From NCBI RefSeq assembly GCF_018812025.1, contig NC_063049.1, positions 4,216,917 to 4,280,916 on the forward strand: a stretch of 64,000 bases of DNA, in the 5' to 3' direction. Shown here piece by piece: positions 47,230-59,319 of this stretch. Below the pieces are notes generated by a model. That model did not search any database. It was not told where the DNA came from and was given only the letters and a program-made list of their open reading frames with translations. A program made the position numbers and the translations under genes. The number at the start of each line of letters is the position of its first letter. Positions within the stretch are counted from its first letter, which is position 1. Source of the DNA: Megalobrama amblycephala (taxonomy: Eukaryota > Chordata > Actinopteri > Cypriniformes > Xenocyprididae).

Positions 47230-47305
47230 ACAACAATCTATGTCTGCATTTGTGTGTATGGTTGAGGTAGAATGTGTGATTGTGTGCATGTGTGCATGCG
47301 TGTGT

Positions 47306-47338
<33 letters not shown>

Positions 47339-47470
47339 AGATTGCGTGCAAATGTGTCTGTGTGTGTGATTGTGTGTGTATATGTGCGGGTGTGTTCATG
47401 CATGTGTGTTTGCGAGCAAGTGTGTGTGTGTGTATGCATGGCTGTATGTGTTTTTGCATGTATGAATGTC
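47230..47470. repeat. Imperfect (TG)n repeat
   Basis: A 240-base tract dominated by TG dinucleotides with interruptions, including a purer core at about 47302-47338. Open frames over it on both strands are low-complexity artefacts. Confidence 0.95.
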
Positions 47471-47499
47471 AATGCATTAAGGCAAATGTAACAATGAAC

Positions 47500-48129
47500 T
47501 TGTAAACATACGGTATGTAACCTGTAAACATTTAAAACATTTAAATTTTAAACCTTATATAAATGTGTACCCAACTATGACGACTTACACTACTGAGAAA
47601 ATTAGGAAATGTGAAAAGGGTCTTTTCATCAAATCATTCAAACTGACTTGTGAACCAATTTAGACAGCCAGCTTTGAGCAGAATCGACAGAAAAGAGTGA
47701 TTCATTTGTGAATGGGGCATCGTTCATGAAAAAATAAAATAAAATAAACCATCAATTTCTTAAGAATTGCATTAAAATAAAGTAATGAGAGGAAAGTTGA
47801 CAAGCATAGCGAAGTAAAAGCTTTTTCATTAGAAATGTACTCAAGTTAAAGTAAAAGTACCCACATTTAAATCTAATCTTTCTGATTTTCTTAAATTATC
47901 TTAAATTATAAGTTAAATTAGTTATGCTTCCAAGTTAGAATTTCTGCACTGTCAGTGTCGGGTTTTACTTCGTTCATTTTTGTTTTCGTCCTCAACCAGA
48001 TGTGATGTAGCATATATGGGAATATTTGGAGATTATATACACTGCTGTAACATTCCTGTTAAAATGACTGTACCCTGTGTGTGTGTTATAAACAAGATAA
48101 TGTGCAATCAACAAAGTACATTTACTTCA
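47500..48129. other. Non-coding stretch
   Basis: No gene or element recognised; AT-rich. Confidence 0.5.
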
Positions 48130-48396
48130 TAACATTTACTTCGGTTTCTCTAGATAAGACCATTATTCCTCATCTGGGATCATGTAGAACAATTTGAAGC
48201 TGCAGTGAAACTAATTTTGACCTTCAACTGTTTGGTGCTCATTCAAGTCCACTATATGGAGAATAATCCTGGAATGTTTTCATAAAAAACTTTAATTTCT
48301 TTTCGACTGAAGAAAGAAAGACATGGACATCTTGGATGACATGGGGGTGAGTAAATTATCAGGAAAAGTTTATTTAAAAGTGAACTAATCCTTTAA
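48130..48396. mobile_element. Common fish MITE fragment
   Basis: Ends in AGTGAACTAATCCTTTAA and contains GAAGAAAGAAAGACATGGAC and GACATGGGGGTGAGTAAAT, phrases I recognise from an abundant short fish DNA element. The other terminus is unclear. Confidence 0.5.
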
Positions 48397-48856
48397 GTAA
48401 CTGACGTGCTCTGAAAAATGAACAGACAAATGCTGAATTATAAACGGTAAAAGTGAGTGGGTCTAATATCACTGGTCTTAAAAAATACAATGGTTCTGAC
48501 GCCCATGAGTTATATATTTGTAATAACATGCAGTCTTATTAAAAGGGTGCCGCTCTCCCGCCGCACTCTTAAAAACACGAGGAAACTGAGGTAAATTAAT
48601 TTACAGTTTTTCATCAGTTACATCAGTTAGTGTGGACTGAAACACTAATTATAAATTTGTACATTAAACAGTCATTCAACAGTCTGTCTCTGTTGTATAT
48701 TAACATCATTGCATGTATTTAATCCTCTACCGCATGGTATTGCCATATGGAAACATACTCTTTGCGTTCATTTCCTTCCACTGTCTCTCGAAGAGAACAT
48801 CCTCATTTTTTTTGTTGGTAAGAGAAGACCTTAGTTTAGCCAATGATGTGCTTTGG

Positions 48857-49675
48857 TTAAAGGTACAATATGTAGTAATTTTGGCCGCTAGAGGTCGCTA
48901 GAAGCCTGTTCAAAATAAAGGCGTAGCTTGATGACGCCAAGTTTTAGAGAGGAATCTTGGGACATGTGGTCTCCACCTCAATAGCCGGTGGAAAAGAATA
49001 GGGATTGGACTCTGGAACAAATCATGTTCATGGATGATTCACAACAGACACACGCCTAACGAGCAGCGGGACTTTTATTATGACACAGTCGCCGGCGCTG
49101 CTTCTGCTTTTCCGGTCATGAGTATGAGGTAACGCAGCTCTGTTTATCATATTAGATACATTTGAGAGTGTTGAAAATTATGTTATAACGTTTCTCTGTG
49201 CGTTTGCTCGGCGGCTGCTGTGAGACACTGTTACACACTGCAGTAAGATAGATCGATTTTACAATATCATATTAAATGCTGGATGATTGTGTTGATAAAT
49301 GGCATGCAATTAATTTTAAAACGTATTTTATGATGGAGAAAATTATGTATTACTGTTAATACAAATAATTATGTCTATTAAAACGTGTAATATGTTAAAG
49401 CGTCTGGTGTTTCCATGGTTTCTACTAAATAAAACCGGAAACCGAGGGTAACGCGGGTATGACGCCATTGACAGGCGACTCCTCACACGTCCCGGAGCCT
49501 TGGTTAAAATTGCAATTTTCTCACAATTATTGCAATTTCTATTGCAATTGCAATTTCTCACAAAATAGTTAGAAACATTTGGGATATTGTAAGTACTCAA
49601 GTAAACAAAATATATAACACTGGCCTTGTGGTTTTTGGATATTTTGCTGAGAAAATATTACATATTGCACCTTTA
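48857..49675. mobile_element. MITE, complete, with TTAAAGGT ends
   Basis: The inverted ends TTAAAGGTACAATATGTAG and TTAAAGGTGCAATATGTAA (read inward) bound 819 bases without coding potential. A truncated near-identical copy lies at 22978-23508. TTAA at each end hints at a TTAA or TTA/TAA target, superfamily undecided. Confidence 0.72.
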
Positions 49676-51904
49676 AGGCACATAACATGCAATTTTATTT
49701 TTCTGTGGCGCGATATCTGACAGACTGCCGTCTCTTGTATGTAGTTGCTGAAAACAAATTAAAACGTCAGTAACAAACAAGGACCCGCCCATGTCACATT
49801 CACAAAAAAAAAATGGCTACATCTCAGGTAAGCTATGAGGACATATTCAGCACTCAAAAAAAGTTTTTATGAAATTAGTTTGGCATATGGCAACACTGTG
49901 CAATAATGGAATGACATTATTATAATAGGTTAGATAGCTAGCAAAGGCCAGCTGCAGTCTGTTAAGCTGTAACAATAACAACATTAATGCTAATGATATA
50001 ATGTTGATTATTTGTATGTTAAGGACTGCCATGGCATTTGTATTATGGATTAAATCACATCAGAGATCTGCCTGCCCACTGCCACCACAGCCAGTACTAC
50101 TGGACCAGACCAACCACTGGCCTACCATTGTGTCTCAAAAAGGCAGGTGCAAGTGGATGTAAGTGTATTGTTAGGGTGAAGTGCACCAAATGTGATGTGT
50201 ACCTGTGCCTCACCTCTGAAAAAAACTGCTTTGTGAAGTTTCGTACAGAAAAAAGGTAAAGTTTCAAGGATTATGGGGGGTTCATATTAATAACCTTCCT
50301 CTCATAAGATTGCGTAATGATGAATTTTCATGAACTGCAATATTTTTGGTTTTATGTTAATGTTTTATAATACATGATGAACAGTATTATATTTGTTTTT
50401 AACTGTCTACATTTGCAATTTAAGTAATGTTCATGAAAAAACGTAATGAAATTCAAATATAAAGTATTATTCAGCAAAAGAGAATGGAATAAATCAAAGC
50501 ACAAGATGTTGGAAAATAAGTATAAGGTGTTTATAATTACTGCTAAAGCTTATAATAGCACCAATTGATTCAATACAAACAACATTTCTGAGGAAAAATA
50601 TTAACTATATACACACACTTATTCGAAGTTATTTCCACTATTATATCATAAAGTACCTTAAAATATATATATATTTTTTTTTCATTTTTTTTACAGCACA
50701 TCAAATTAAGCCATTCTAAGAAAAGAAAAAGAGTCAAATATTTTTTTTTTCTATAGGTCTATCATAATGTGTGCGGTAGAGGGTTAAACATGTTTTTCAC
50801 TTATATTTCACGTCTTTACATATGTGTCTTTTATGTAGCCTAAATTTCTATGCACTTTTGTGACCAGGACTTTTATTTTGGTGTGGTGTTGTGACGTCAT
50901 AAGGCTGCGCCGCGCTATGATGGTTCTGTTGTGAATCGGCTGAAGAAAGGTTTGTGGATTTAAGCATCAAATTTTTCTAATAGATGTCATCCGTTCAGAC
51001 AGTTTTATTGGTTTCACAAGCAATGCGAATTGATTATTAAAAGCAAGTAAAGTGAGTAAAAATTGTGTGAGTAAAGCGCGTTCGCACAGTAACAGAAAAG
51101 CTGCGTCTCATTTCGAGCTCTTTATCGTGCATCAGTTCATCATTAACACGAATTCGGTAAATTGTGATGAAGAAACGGAGCTTTTCGAAACTACGAGTCA
51201 ATTGAATCAAATACTTGTCAAATGATTCACTCAGTGTTTCGAATCTCTTGAAAAGAAACACCAGAGGCTGCAGTTTCAGGAGCGAGACTGTTTTTATAGC
51301 ACTTATTCAATTATATATTTATATTTATTTTCAGTAATGATTTGTTGATTTAATTGTTTAAGTGTGATTGATATTTTCTCCTAACTCTAAACCTTTGGTA
51401 ACCCTCTTGAAATATTTAACCTCATTTGTTTAGTTTATGAGCTCCTGAATTCTGGTTTTAAATTTTCAACAGGTCGTGGAATTTCTGGAATATCATGGAA
51501 TTTTAAAAGGTCTTTTTCAGACATTGAAAATCAGGGAATTCGTTTTTTTTTTTTTTTTTGTCATGTTGCTAATGTAGGCTACTGTTAAATGTGGTTAAAG
51601 TTACCATCGTTTCTTACTGTATTCACGGAGATCAGAGTCATGTCATTATTTTCATTATTAAACAATTGCAGTCTGTATAGTTCATAAACACAACTTCATT
51701 TTTTATAAATCTCTCCAACAGTGTGTAATGTTAGCTTTAGCCCGTTAGCCACACATACTATCAAACTCATTCAGAATCAAATGTAAACATCCATATAATA
51801 CATGCCATACTTACATGATCTGATATGCTGCATGACGAACACTTTGTAAAGAGCCATTTTGAGAGTTATTTATACCAGTGCTCTGACTACTGAACTTGGA
51901 AGCC

Positions 51905-52065
51905 CAGGTGAAAAAAAGTACAATATACTTAAAGTGCTCTATTTTCGTGCACTAATTTTGTACTTAATATACTAAAAGCTCTTCTTTAGTACTTCTTAAG
52001 ATCATCTTAAGAACATCTAAGTGTACTCAACTGTGCTGTTTCGAGACTGCATGAAATATGAACTA
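51905..52065. repeat. Dispersed repeat, related to 15690-15790
   Basis: CCAGGTGAAAAAAAGTACA and the following AAGTGCTCTATTTTCGTGC match the TRIM intron copy. It lies where copy B departs from copy A, so it inserted after the duplication or was lost from A. Confidence 0.65.
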
Positions 52066-52127
52066 AAATGTGCTTTTAATGTACTATCTCTGTATTTAAA
52101 AATGTATTTAGATACCACTTATAATGC

Positions 52128-53415
52128 ATTTGAACCATAGACTGTAAAAAAATATGGACGTAGCGTCCGTGACGTCACCCATAGAGTTCTGAACAGCAGT
52201 TTTGACGCCTAAATGAGGCCGCGGCCATCTTAGCTGCGCGTCACCGCACGTCACTCCCGGATAACTGAAAATGGGCAAAGAGGCGGGGAGGTGGTTTGAG
52301 CTGATATGACTGGTTGCTGAAACCACGCCCGCCTAGCTCGACGTGACCATGTTAGCAGCAAAGGAGCTATCTATCTATCTTAGATACGATCTAAAATATT
52401 AATGAAGATAAGTTTTATCATCAGAACGTTCTAAAGGTTTACTGTCAATCTACGGTGTTTTTTAAGATATAGATGCTCCAACACCAGTAGTGTTGGTTGT
52501 GCAAATAACAACATGGAAAATCAAATGGGACTTCATACCTTTATAATGAAATAGAGATCGCGAGATGAATCCAATCTGTGGCACTTGGGTAAAATATGAG
52601 TGTCCATTGCAAAACAAAAAAATATTTCACATTTCTTCTGAATGATCTGCTCTCTGTCATCGTTCCTCAAGAAAGGATGCAATCTGAGCAGCCTATATGT
52701 TATAAAACTGTATACGATCGTATCTAACAAACAAATGAGACCGTGTCCAAAGTATATTTTTTTCAAAATAGTGCAGCAGTTTTAGTTATAATATCCAAGC
52801 AGTGCTGTCGGATTTTGATATCCTCCCGCCATTGTCATTGTAGTAAATCTCATAATCAAAACTTTCAGCCAATGCCACGATCCGACAACGTGTGTTCTGT
52901 GTCTCTTCCCCATGCATACACATCTACACAGACACACATCAGTCTCGAATATTATGCAGCAAGCCATATTTTATAATTGTATAAAATAATCGAGAAAAAA
53001 GCACAAAAACGGCTGAGATGCCAAATTCAGCGGCAGCTGAGGTAACATGACGGCTCAGACAGCAGCGCAATCTACCTGTCACTCAAGTGACCACGCCCTT
53101 AATTATGCAGAACTTTAAGGCTTAATATAATTTAAACGGATAAGTTATAAAAAAATTCACCCCCCTCAGAGTTGTCATGAAGGGCAAAAATAGCAGTATA
53201 GACCAAAACCACAATTTGAACCAACTTGTAAACATGTTTTTTTTCTGCTATAAACTTGGCCAATTTAACATGGGACTCTATGAGATTCTGCTCTCTTTTG
53301 GAGCCTGTCCCTAGCGGCCAGTCGATGAATCGCAGTTTAAGTTACTTCCGTATTGGCTTCACGAGAGAAAGGGGGAGGTTGCCGCTTGATTTGAACCCAT
53401 AGTGTACTACAAGTG
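52128..53415. mobile_element. Probable fish DNA element specific to copy B
   Basis: Begins near CATAGACTGTAAAAAAATAT and GGACGTAGCGTCCGTGACG, phrases of a common fish non-autonomous element, and ends near CCCATAGTGTACTAC. Copy A lacks it. No coding potential; the borders are estimates. Confidence 0.45.
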
Positions 53416-53559
53416 GTAACTAAATATATTTTTTGAATATTACACAAGTTATTTTGGATTCTCTGTGTTAATTATTCTCATCCTAAACATAACAAATTGT
53501 TCGAACACACAGGAACTCCTGGAGAAGCAGCTGAGATCTCGTGACACACTATTATAAAG

Positions 53560-53644
53560 ATGGCGTTTATTAAAGAGGAGAGTGAAGACATAAAGATTGA
53601 AGAAGTGTTCAGCGTGAAACATGAAGATACTGAGCAACAAACAG
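53560..53644 (+). CDS. Zinc-finger gene copy B, first coding exon
   Basis: Eighty-five bases encode MAFIKEESEDIKIEEVFSV and an acidic end, then the donor CAG|GTTAG in the same phase as copy A (30286-30370). The two exons differ at a handful of codons, including Asn/Ser, Glu/Asp and Tyr/His changes, with no stop. The zinc-finger exon is not found in the remaining 10 kb of the window; it may lie beyond 64000 or be lost. Confidence 0.7.
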
Positions 53645-54054
53645 GTTAGTTTTATTTGATCCCCATTAAAATGTCGATCTCTACTGATATAAAATATATA
53701 TTTGAAGAATGTCATACGAGTGTCCTAATTAAAGCAGTTTTATTTAACCGTATTGTCACAAACTTGTCGTTCAACCACGTTGGTGAATGACGTCACGCAG
53801 GTGGTGGAGTAATAAGTTCTTTAAATGAATCCGTTTGATTAATGCTATAAATTACGGACATGACATTAGAGGACTAAATCTCATTTTCCTCAGTTATTTT
53901 GCTTTATTTCCAGATTAAATCAAATGCTTGTTCTGACGTACTAGAGCACGTACGCACATGCACACTCTCCAAAAACAGTACTTTAAATCTCTTGACAAAC
54001 TAAAATATATAAATGACATTTGTATATATTCAAAATAAACAAAAATCATTGTAC

Positions 54055-55778
54055 TTAAAGAGGTGGTTCAATGCGATTTCACTTTTTTAACTTTAGTTAT
54101 TGTGTAATGTTGCTGCTTGAGCATAAACAGTATCTGCAAAGTTACAGCGCTGAAAGTTCAATGCAAACGGAGATATTGTCTTGTAAAGTTATGGCAGTTT
54201 ATTGCCTACAAAAACGGCTGGTTTGGACTACAATGGGCTGGTGACATCATAAACCCTGCAAAACACGCCCCTGGGAACACGCAACAAAGTGGGCGAGGCC
54301 ATGTCGCACAGCATGTGGAAGCGGAAGAGTTGTGTACACCGGACGCGAGGGATGCGACGCGTCAAAAGATAACAGAACCGATTATAATCTGTGATATTTT
54401 CTACACTGGATGCGGCGCTGAAGAAGCTTTCAGAATCTACACGAGTTCAATGCTGGATTTGGACAAAGGCTTTTACTGAAAGATGAAGCAGCTCCCACTT
54501 TAAAAGCAGAAGCTGCTGTTTGTTGGCTTCAAACTGTAAGTACGTTTTATTGTTTGTACATGTCTTTTAAACGTATAGTTCTGTTGCTATTTTTGGTTGC
54601 ATCAAGGAGATATACAGAGAGCAACTCGTTTTTGCTTCACTAGCCAGTTAGCTAAATTCTACAAACACCAACAAACTTCTATGTTCATAGACAAACAGTT
54701 CTTCATGCTATAAATTAAAGGTGCTAAAGAGGATCTTTTCGTCGACTGAGAAACCAAAGACTGTTACTGAGTTTTTGAAATGAGCGCATGCGTAAGAACA
54801 ACCCCCCTCCTTCGAAGGAACGCCTCCCAAAACTCGTAAACACTTGTATTGGAACACAAGTGTTGTGTTAGTGGATTCATTATGTCGGACTCACCGCAGG
54901 TAACTCATAATCTGCAGTTGTTACTCCTGTCTCCGGACAAAAACATTGCATGCAGCGCCTGTGGAGTGTGGAAAGTTACTGGAGCACGCAGCCGCACGTC
55001 TCTCACAAGGAACGTCACGGCAGTGATTGACAAGCCAGAGGGCCAATCATTTACGCGATGATCGCGTAAACGATTGGCTGATGTTTTTAAGGCCCTACCT
55101 CGTGCACAGATGATTTATATTAATATTATTACTTTCAGTGCACCTAATAAATAGTCTTTTATCAGTTAGTAAAGACAGTTTCAAGTAATATTGCAAAAAT
55201 GTATAAAACAAAACATCCTCTTTAGCACCTTGAAACGCTACCTTTACAAAAAATGCTACTACTCAGTCATGTATTCGGCTACAGTAAAGCTTTAATCAGG
55301 ATAAAACTGTATATTGAAAGCTAACAAACAGCAGTGACAGCATATCTAAACACTTTGACACAAATACTAAATGAAATGCCATTCATAAACGTCCTTTAAA
55401 GCCGTGATTGCCGAGGTTCTGCTTGACCCTCTTCATCTGGGTCTGATTTGGCTCAATTTGATACAGCAATATAGACGCTATTATTTACATTTTGACTGAA
55501 GCACCGGATGGTAAGGGGCGTAGCGTTTCCGGATGCTTCAGCGAATCACGATACACTGGGCCAGCTACCAACCTGCTAACCAATCTGAGCACATTGCGTA
55601 ATTTGTGGGGAGTGGCTTCATAGAAGCAGGAAGTCAAACGAGTCGTTCATATGATATTGGAAACAGAGGTGTAGAATAAAGGTAAAATATATGAAAAATA
55701 CAGAGTTTTAAAAAAAAAACGAAGTGTTAAACTGTGCCCCAAAAACACTAGAAAAAAACCACTGAACCACCCCTTTAA
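54055..55778. mobile_element. Non-autonomous DNA transposon, with nested MITE
   Basis: The ends TTAAAGAGGTGGTTCA and TTAAAGGGGTGGTTCA (read inward) are inverted with one mismatch. It contains another element at 54715-55231. Present in copy B intron 1 only. No recognised transposase. Confidence 0.72.
54715..55231. mobile_element. MITE nested in 54055-55778
   Basis: Left end TTAAAGGTGCTAAAGAGGAT; right end, read inward, AAGGTGCTAAAGAGGATGTT. Its right half recurs in opposite orientation at 41254-41585, confirming a mobile family. Confidence 0.72.
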
Positions 55779-56214
55779 TGTCAGCTTGCTTATTTTGCTC
55801 AAGATAACGATTAATTACATTCACATATCATACAAACAGGGAACTGTGCTTCTAACCACGGCTCGAGAGCTGTCGTTCCAACCACACAAGTTTGCGATGC
55901 ATTTTGTGAATGTTCGTTTGAACTATGGTTTCGGGTAACACCAAATCGTTGAAATATGTAAGTAACGATGGAATTTGTGATGTTAGTTGGAACGGTAGTT
56001 GGACAAGGACTAAATGTTTTGTTATTTTTTTTTTCTTCTTTGGTCCGGACCAAATGAACCAAACGAACCGAACTACAAGTGTGAACGCACCCTTACATTC
56101 ACAAGCAGTTTTATCACACACTGCATGAAAAGTGTTTAATATATGAATCAAAAAGATGAGGATAATCAATACAGAGTTCTCTCATCTCAATATAGCCCCT
56201 TCGAGATTTGCCTT

Positions 56215-56510
56215 TGAAGGGGTGCTTTACCAATATACAGTCCTTCCATTCGACTGTTCCGATCTCTGTGCACTTTTTTTCAAAATGCATGGATGTGTCC
56301 ATCTCCACACTGAGACAGATGGGAGTACGCATCCTGAACTACCTTGACAATTGGTGGCTTTTAGCCCAACCGAAGGAGGAAAAACACACGCACAGATTGT
56401 TGCTCCTAAGTGACTTGGAAAGTCTAGGGTTCGGGATTTAACCTAAGCAAAAGCTCACTATCCCACAGCCAACATCATCTCCCGCATCCTGGGGGTAGTC
56501 CTCGACTTGG
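56215..56510 (+). mobile_element. DIRS/Ngaro-type RT fragment (copy B)
   Basis: Near-identical to 30655-30945: MDVSISTLRQMGVRILNYLD, WWLLAQPKEE, LLLLSDLESLGFGI. The catalytic second Asp is again Asn. Inherited with the duplication. Confidence 0.65.
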
Positions 56511-57325
56511 CCTAAATGCAATCCTGGTTTTTGCCTATTCACAGCTGAAGAATTCACTAATATTTTTCTTCTTGTTATATTGTTTATAATGAATTGATTG
56601 AGGAATACTAAGAAAGTTGATGTCTATCTTTAAAAATGAATGAGGAGGGTAGTGAATGACGTCCCGGGTCGATAAAGACGCAAGGTTAAACGCTCATGCT
56701 CTCTGGCCCCAAGCTCACGACTCCCGTTATACATTGCATAAACGAGGTTCACACAGCGAAGATTCACTCAGCCTAAGCAGATCGCTTGACAACATAGACA
56801 GTATAATGATGGACACTGAAGGACTCGCTCATGATCGAACAGTCCATTGGATAGAAAGAATTTGAAGTAAATGTTAAGATAAGGACTTTTTATTTTTAGA
56901 GAAGATATAGGTTTTATTTTTAAAATGTGTCATCAGTGATGTTCTGAGTCAGACAATTATTTGAATAGGTCCAATGCCACAGACTACTGTACAACCTCTG
57001 GTAATGGTAACCCCTTTCATGGTTCATGGTATTTGAAGGATATAATTTGGAGGAAACGGTAAGATATCCACGTTTCATTTTTAAAATGTTTTGCCAGTGA
57101 CGCGAGTCAGACAATTATTTACACTGCAAAAAGTAAGGTCTATCTGTTTCCATTAAAAATCTATAAATGTCCTAAAATATGTTTACCATATTGCCAAAAA
57201 GTAGAAATTTGATTAGTGTAATTCTGTTAACATACTATTTGGCCAGTGGAAATGATGAACTCTTCTCTGAAAATTTTCTTTAAAATGTATTTTATACAAT
57301 TTTATTGATCTATTATAAAACAGGG

Positions 57326-58087
57326 CATGGGTACTGAATGATTTTTAGCAATGTAATGTGGCAGCACATAGTCCATATCTCATATTTTCTTAATGTCTTT
57401 ACCGTTAAACATGGTATCACGTGGATGGAAATATGCATTGAAATGATATGGAAGTGCTGTGACCAGTCCTGGTCAGTCCAGCACAGAACACATAGCAAGG
57501 TTTTTTTATTTTTTATTTATTTTTTAAGATGTAGAATAGTAAGTGTAAGTATTAATGGGTCAAATGTTGCCGAAAAAAGTCTTCAGCAATCTCTTGAAAA
57601 TAGCTAAAGACTTAGCAGCTCGGGTTTATTCAGGCACTTCAAGGTGGCGTTCACCTTGAACAACTCTAACAAAAGGGTTTAAAGAGAAGCAGATTGTGTG
57701 GAGAGTGACAATTTGGAACGCGTATGCTCTGGAATTTTGGAGATGATCGCTTAAGAGGGTCTATATCCCTGTGTAGCAATTTTAGCTCAAAATAAATATA
57801 ATTAATCATAACTAGTTATAATTGAATATTTGGATCAGTTAATAAAATGAACTTAATGTAATAACATTAATATTACAATCAATTAACCTGTTCGTCCAGT
57901 GAACACTCTGTGTTATTTGTTTATTAATTCTAAGAAATGTTCCTTTCCAGGTTATGGGAAACAACATTCTTATTGTAATTTTAACTTACTAGCAGCAATT
58001 TAATATGTCATACAATCCTTTTTGAAGAGCGTCTGGATATATTGTTGCTGTAGGAAGTCCTATGAATTCGGTCTGATGGTATTGAAG
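57326..58087. other. Non-coding stretch before the hAT element
   Basis: No gene or known element. It may be the continuing intron 1 of the copy B zinc-finger gene, which copy A lost or had replaced. Confidence 0.5.
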
Positions 58088-58429
58088 TAGGGGTGACCCT
58101 GAATAGTCGACGATTCGAAGCTTCGATAGGAGGAACCTGATTCGACTACCAATCTCACAGTCGAATCTTCGCAGAGGTGTTATGAAACCAGATATGGGGG
58201 CGCTCAATATCTGATTTTACATAGATGTACCGGTTCTCTCCCAATAGGTTAATATACAGCCTATTATGATAATGTTGTTAAGAAAAATGTGAAAAGAAAG
58301 AAGCTTTTAATAAATATTTTTAATGTGCGTGAGTAAATCCAACCACCCCTGTGACAGATTTAAGTTTCACTTCCATGATCCGTGACCGGCAGAGGAGCAT
58401 CTTGGCAGCAGGGATTAAATCTTTAACAA

Positions 58430-58605
58430 TGTCTGGGATAAGAAAATCTAAAGTGTAGAATTGGATGCACTTTGAAATGGTTAAAGATGATCCAAAAAAC
58501 GTATGATGCAAGATGTGCCAACAGCTCATGTCCTACCGCTCAAACACTGCGGGCGCCGCAGTTCTGCCGGCCAATGTTAACAAGCTGACTAATGTTAGCT
58601 GAGTA
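58430..58605 (+). pseudogene. BED zinc-finger relic of hAT transposase
   Basis: The plus strand reads NWMHFEMVKDDPKNV, a stop, CKMCQQLMSYRSNTAGAAVL, i.e. the W-x-x-F and C-x-x-C of a BED finger. The His pair normally following is replaced (VNKLTNV), and stops lie before and inside it. Short and dead; supports assigning the surrounding ends to hAT. Confidence 0.6.
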
Positions 58606-58804
58606 GTGCCCTATTTGAAAAGACCCAAACAGACACAGGCAGATCGCGTGTTTTTTTATCAGGTAGGGGAAAAGTGATTTCAAAACATTCCAGCCAGTTC
58701 TAATTTGATTTTTGGATGCTGTGAATGTTTAGCTAAAAGACTGCCACTCCAGTTTAGCGTTTATTGTCTCTGCAAAAGACAAAGTTGGCGATTCTGGCTA
58801 TACT

Positions 58805-59307
58805 TGTCACGGAATAATAAGACGGATGCAAGAGCAAGTTACAATCTCATTTGTTGAGCTTCACTCCAGGAAATAAACACAAGTATCAATGGGTGGGCAG
58901 CAGGAGAGAGGTGAACACAGGGACTTCGATGGGCCGTGAAACAGGTGAGTTGAGATCGTGGTTTCAGTTCCTTGGTGAGTGCAGATCAGTGGAAGTCCGT
59001 GGTGAGTGAGATCCGTGTGAAGTCCGTGGTGAGTGTAATCCAGCGTGGAACATGAGACGGGAACACGAAGACACGAAGAACTCCAATCACAGGTAAGACT
59101 CACGAGGAACACAGGGAAACACACGCGGGACTCCAAACAACGATCTGACAACAAGAGACGAAAGACAGGGCATTAAGTAGGCTGAGGTGATGAGAAACAG
59201 CTGCCGCTGATCAGACAATCAGCGGCGACGCCCACACGAACTGATTACGTGACAAACCACACGCACACAAGACAACAGAATGAGACAGCGGATCAGCAAC
59301 CGTGACA
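58805..59307 (-). repeat. 3' LTR of gypsy element 2 (503 bp)
   Basis: The minus-strand LTR begins TGTCACGG (59307) and ends CCGTGACA (58805), a perfect 8-base terminal inversion. A polypurine tract (GGAGGGGGGGTAC on the minus strand) lies directly upstream at 59308-59320. No partner 5' LTR occurs before 63258 or in the following 740 bases. Confidence 0.85.
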
Positions 59308-59319
59308 GTACCCCCCCTC

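Larger units (their letters stand above)
49676..57325 (+). repeat. Zinc-finger gene 5' flank duplication, copy B
   Basis: The direct counterpart of copy A (23509-32685). It holds the empty site for the A-specific hAT (about 51058-51075) and lacks the A-specific LTR at 57323. It has its own insertions (about 51900-53420, 54055-55778). The conserved first exon lies at 53560-53644 and a DIRS fragment at 56215-56510. Confidence 0.85.

Noticed and set aside
47224..47505. Four overlapping open frames on both strands
   Set aside because: Translations are Cys/Val or His/Thr repeats from an imperfect TG tract; low complexity only.
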